Below, one piece after another: positions 19,759-21,779 of a stretch of DNA of 21,779 nt (position 1 is its first letter; every line of letters begins with the position of its first letter). The translations under genes and the position numbers were made by a program. The notes beneath the pieces were generated by a model, which did not search any database, was not told where the DNA came from, and saw only the letters and a list, made by a program, of their open reading frames with translations. The stretch is from Asterionellopsis glacialis (lineage: Eukaryota > Bacillariophyta > Plagiogrammaphyceae > Rhaphoneidales > Asterionellopsidaceae), in NCBI GenBank assembly GCA_014885115.2, contig WKLE02000991.1, positions 2,925 through 24,703 of the forward strand, in the 5' to 3' direction.

Positions 19759-21036
19759 TTATTTATTTTGGATCGAAATAGCCTCAAATTGTGTTACTTC
19801 CAAGTCCAACTCGCTGAGAGCTTTAGATACCTTGGGGTTTCCCTCTTCGACCATATGAGGATGTTCTGTCAAACAAGCACCCTCATAAAACTTCCTCATC
19901 CTACCGTTGACAATCTTTTCAACAATATCTGCTGGTTTTTTCGAATCTCCAACCTGGTTGTTCATCGATCAAGTAGTAGATTATTATAGTACACAGAAGA
20001 AACACAGTCGACAAATGCCCGAATGTCAGAATTATCATGTCGTAACAAAGTACGATTCAATTGCTAAGGAATCAATCGCTATTACTCCGTCACCACAAAG
20101 CATACGAGTACAATGGGTTGATACACTTACCTGTTCCATTAGGACAGATTTTTCTTTTTGGACGACATCCTCGGGGACAGTTTCAGGAGAAAAGTAAGCA
20201 GGTTTGGCAGCCACAACATGCATAGCTAGTTTTTTCCCTGCTTCTTGCATCACTTCTGGACTTACATTTTTACCAGAAAGCGGTTGTACATGTACAAGAG
20301 CTGCTGCTGTTCCAGCGACGTCAGATCCAGGCAAGCGGCCATGAACATACCCAACCCATTGCCCCTCCGTACATGTTAATTTCACTGCATGGGAAAGACT
20401 TAAATTTTCTCGAATCGCCAAGATTGCTTCATCTAATGCTGCCTTTACTGTATCACTAGGATTGCTAATATCCAAGGCACCACTCGTCTCTGAAACCAAT
20501 GTGTCGTCAGCCACAGCAGTTATCAAGGTTGCAAAATCCGCACTACGACTGGCAAAGTCAGTTTCTGCGGATACTTTCACTATTGCCGCATTTGATCCGT
20601 CTTCCGAAACTCGTACTCCAACAAGTCCTTCAGCAGCATCTCTTTCACCGACCTTGGAGGTAGCCTTTGCCACACCGTGTTGTCGTAACCAATCCACTTT
20701 TTAAGGGGAAAAAAAAGAGTAAAACAGTAAAAAATAAAAATGTCAAAAACACAAAGATATGTGGAACAAAAAAATATGGTGTCCCTGTCATGAAATTCGT
20801 AACTTACATGCTTTGGCCATATCATCACCACCGGTTTCTGTCAAAGCTTTTTTACATTCCCCAATGGGAGCACCCGATTTTGATCGTAGTTGTTTCAAAA
20901 GTTCCATGGAAAAACCTGACGCGAACGACCTACTTGATCCACTATCAGCCAAAAGCCTTGATGGAATAAAGGTAGGCTTCCTGCCAACATGAAGAAGTCG
21001 AGTACCGAAGGAGCAAACAGATGCAGCCGATCTCAT
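19759..21036 (-). CDS. TSFM: Mitochondrial elongation factor Ts, three exons
   Basis: Exons 21036-20808, 20696-20131 and 19953-19759 join to 329 residues. EF-Ts recycles EF-Tu by releasing GDP during organelle translation. The first 43 or so residues, basic and Ser-rich without acidic runs (MRSAASVCSFGTRLLHVGRK at the start), look like a mitochondrial presequence. Next comes the EF-Ts UBA-like domain (LLKQLRSKSGAPIGECKKAL; then after the first splice DWLRQHGVAKA), completed only when exons 1 and 2 are joined. The EF-Tu contact motif TDF is at 122-124 in SAETDFASRSADF. The core continues with KLAMHVVAAKPAYFSPETVP. Exon 3 gives KKPADIVEKIVNGRMRKFYE, the usual EF-Ts C-terminal module. The start is an ATG; upstream bases show no better one. 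Plastid targeting is less likely because no secretory signal precedes the presequence. The symbol follows the human mitochondrial gene. Confidence 0.92.
19954..20130 (-). other. EF-Ts intron 2, 177 nt
   Basis: On the minus strand the donor is ATGGAACAG|GTAAGTGT and the acceptor AACAACCAG|GTTGGAGAT, phase 0. The join gives LMEQ-VGDSKKPADIVEKIV, as expected for EF-Ts. Reading through instead gives a stop after about 30 unrelated residues. Confidence 0.88.
20697..20807 (-). other. EF-Ts intron 1, 111 nt
   Basis: On the minus strand the donor is AAAGCAT|GTAAGTTA and the acceptor TTAAAAAG|TGGATT. The split codon T+TG is Leu, which restores the conserved EF-Ts string AKALDWLRQHG. Confidence 0.88.
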
Positions 21037-21375
21037 GGTAGATGTATTGAACGAGAATCTTTTCAGGGTGCCGGTAGAGTATCTTCAAATTTTTGTTAGT
21101 TGCATTTCAATGAACGGTCGGTGGGAAGGTCTCTGCGCAACAGGAAAATCGTGAATCATGAACGACGAAGAAATGACACAAATCTGAGGGCGAGAAGCGG
21201 ACGGAGGCCAGGGAAAGATTCGCGACGTCTGTGAGATGTCGGTTCGAAAAAGAAACTGGAGCAAAGTAGTCCGTAGTACTCCTAATAAATACCTGTACGG
21301 CTGCCAGGCGGCCATACTGAAATAGTCGAGAATGAGATACCGGTACCTGGGACTCTCCCGATGCTCACCGGGTTT

Positions 21376-21519
21376 GTGAACTATTTTTCAAAAAGCTGAA
21401 AAGCTGAAAAGCTGTGCCCCTTGATTTTTTTTTGGGTGGCCTAAATAAACCCTAAAACCGGAAATTCTGCCTCGTCATGTGAACTACTTTTCAAAAAGCT
21501 AAAAAGCTGAAAAAACTGT
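21376..21519. repeat. Two direct repeats rich in AAAAGCTG
   Basis: GTGAACTATTTTTCAAAAAG at 21376 recurs with one change at 21479 (GTGAACTACTTTTCAAAAAG). Each is followed by two or three short units of the type (A)AAAGCTG. The copies are about 40 nt and 103 bp apart. They could be a local duplication or the remains of a repeat element. Confidence 0.65.
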
Positions 21520-21634
21520 AACACACACACCTGTCTCAACAGTTGTTCTATCCATGTGTTCTGAAATTTCATACATTACTGAAACTTACATGCAATATGC
21601 AATTTCCCTGCAACCCTTCTTGTTGTCAATCGAT

Positions 21635-21669
21635 GTTTGACCATGTTGATCATAATCATGTGGTCAAAC
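21635..21669. repeat. Hairpin-forming inverted repeat
   Basis: GTTTGACCA (21635-21643) and TGGTCAAAC (21661-21669) are perfect 9-nt inverted arms around a 17-nt loop. No gene is adjacent, so no role can be given. Confidence 0.5.
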
Positions 21670-21779
21670 AAAAGAAGAAACAATATGACTGACACAATAA
21701 CAAACCTTTCTGTTTCTCCGGATCCGCTTCAAGTATTCTCCAGTTCATTAGGTGGATTGTTGTTTATTTTTTGGACTGT

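Larger units (their letters stand above)
21037..21779. other. Upstream of EF-Ts, no gene seen
   Basis: These 743 bases hold the EF-Ts promoter near 21037-21330 and then sequence without a credible reading frame on either strand. The open frame 21085-21315 on the minus strand has no family resemblance. Short direct repeats and one hairpin are listed separately. The end of the window gives no sign of a neighbouring gene. Confidence 0.45.

Noticed and set aside
21085..21315. 76-codon minus-strand frame upstream of EF-Ts
   Set aside because: It has no domain and lies in the expected promoter or leader of EF-Ts. Joining it to EF-Ts is unnecessary because exon 1 already begins with a good presequence.
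21441..21460. Telomere-like AAACCCTAAAACC string
   Set aside because: Only one imperfect unit is present, so there is no telomeric or interstitial telomere array.

Overview
The window looks like nuclear DNA of a single-celled eukaryote, most likely a stramenopile alga such as a diatom (inference). It holds seven protein-coding genes. They are compact, with none or one to two short GT-AG introns (92, 95, 111 and 177 nt), and sit 25 bp to about 1.2 kb apart on both strands. The gene content is eukaryotic: NKAP, FIG4, an ABC1 kinase fused to a beta-lactamase-like domain, and mitochondrial EF-Ts. I see no CRISPR array, IS element, tRNA, rRNA or bacterial operon. The species cannot be fixed from sequence reading alone.

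Layout. 270-2819 (+): nuclear RNA-processing protein with an S1 domain and a C-terminal NKAP domain joined by long Asn/Asp-rich and Arg/Ser-rich tracts. 3189-6206 (-): nine-span membrane protein whose C-terminal half resembles the vertebrate retinol channel STRA6. 6468-7218: an undescribed-looking, MITE-like AT-rich element with perfect 19-nt terminal inverted repeats and an internal 132-bp tandem duplication, lying in the divergent promoter region between the STRA6-like gene and a secreted class-3 lipase (7444-8481, +). A decayed copy of the lipase 3' end follows at about 8549-8645. 9024-11954 (-): ABC1/UbiB-type kinase-like domain fused to a serine beta-lactamase-like domain. 12311-16500 (+): FIG4-type SAC phosphoinositide phosphatase, two exons. 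16526-18834 (-): M14 zinc carboxypeptidase with a C-terminal membrane anchor, two exons, ending 25 bp from the FIG4 stop codon. 19759-21036 (-): mitochondrial elongation factor Ts, three exons. 21037-21779: no gene seen, only short repeats.

The genes do not form a pathway cluster. FIG4 (PI(3,5)P2 turnover on endolysosomes) and the membrane-anchored carboxypeptidase could both act in the endolysosomal/secretory system, but that link is inference. For three genes the uninterrupted reading frames break at introns; the splice sites proposed here restore the frame exactly. For three genes the longest open frame begins at GTG, so an internal ATG was chosen.

The points most worth following are the S1-NKAP domain combination, the STRA6-like protein with its roughly 285-residue N-terminal extension, and the inverted-repeat element in the lipase promoter region.
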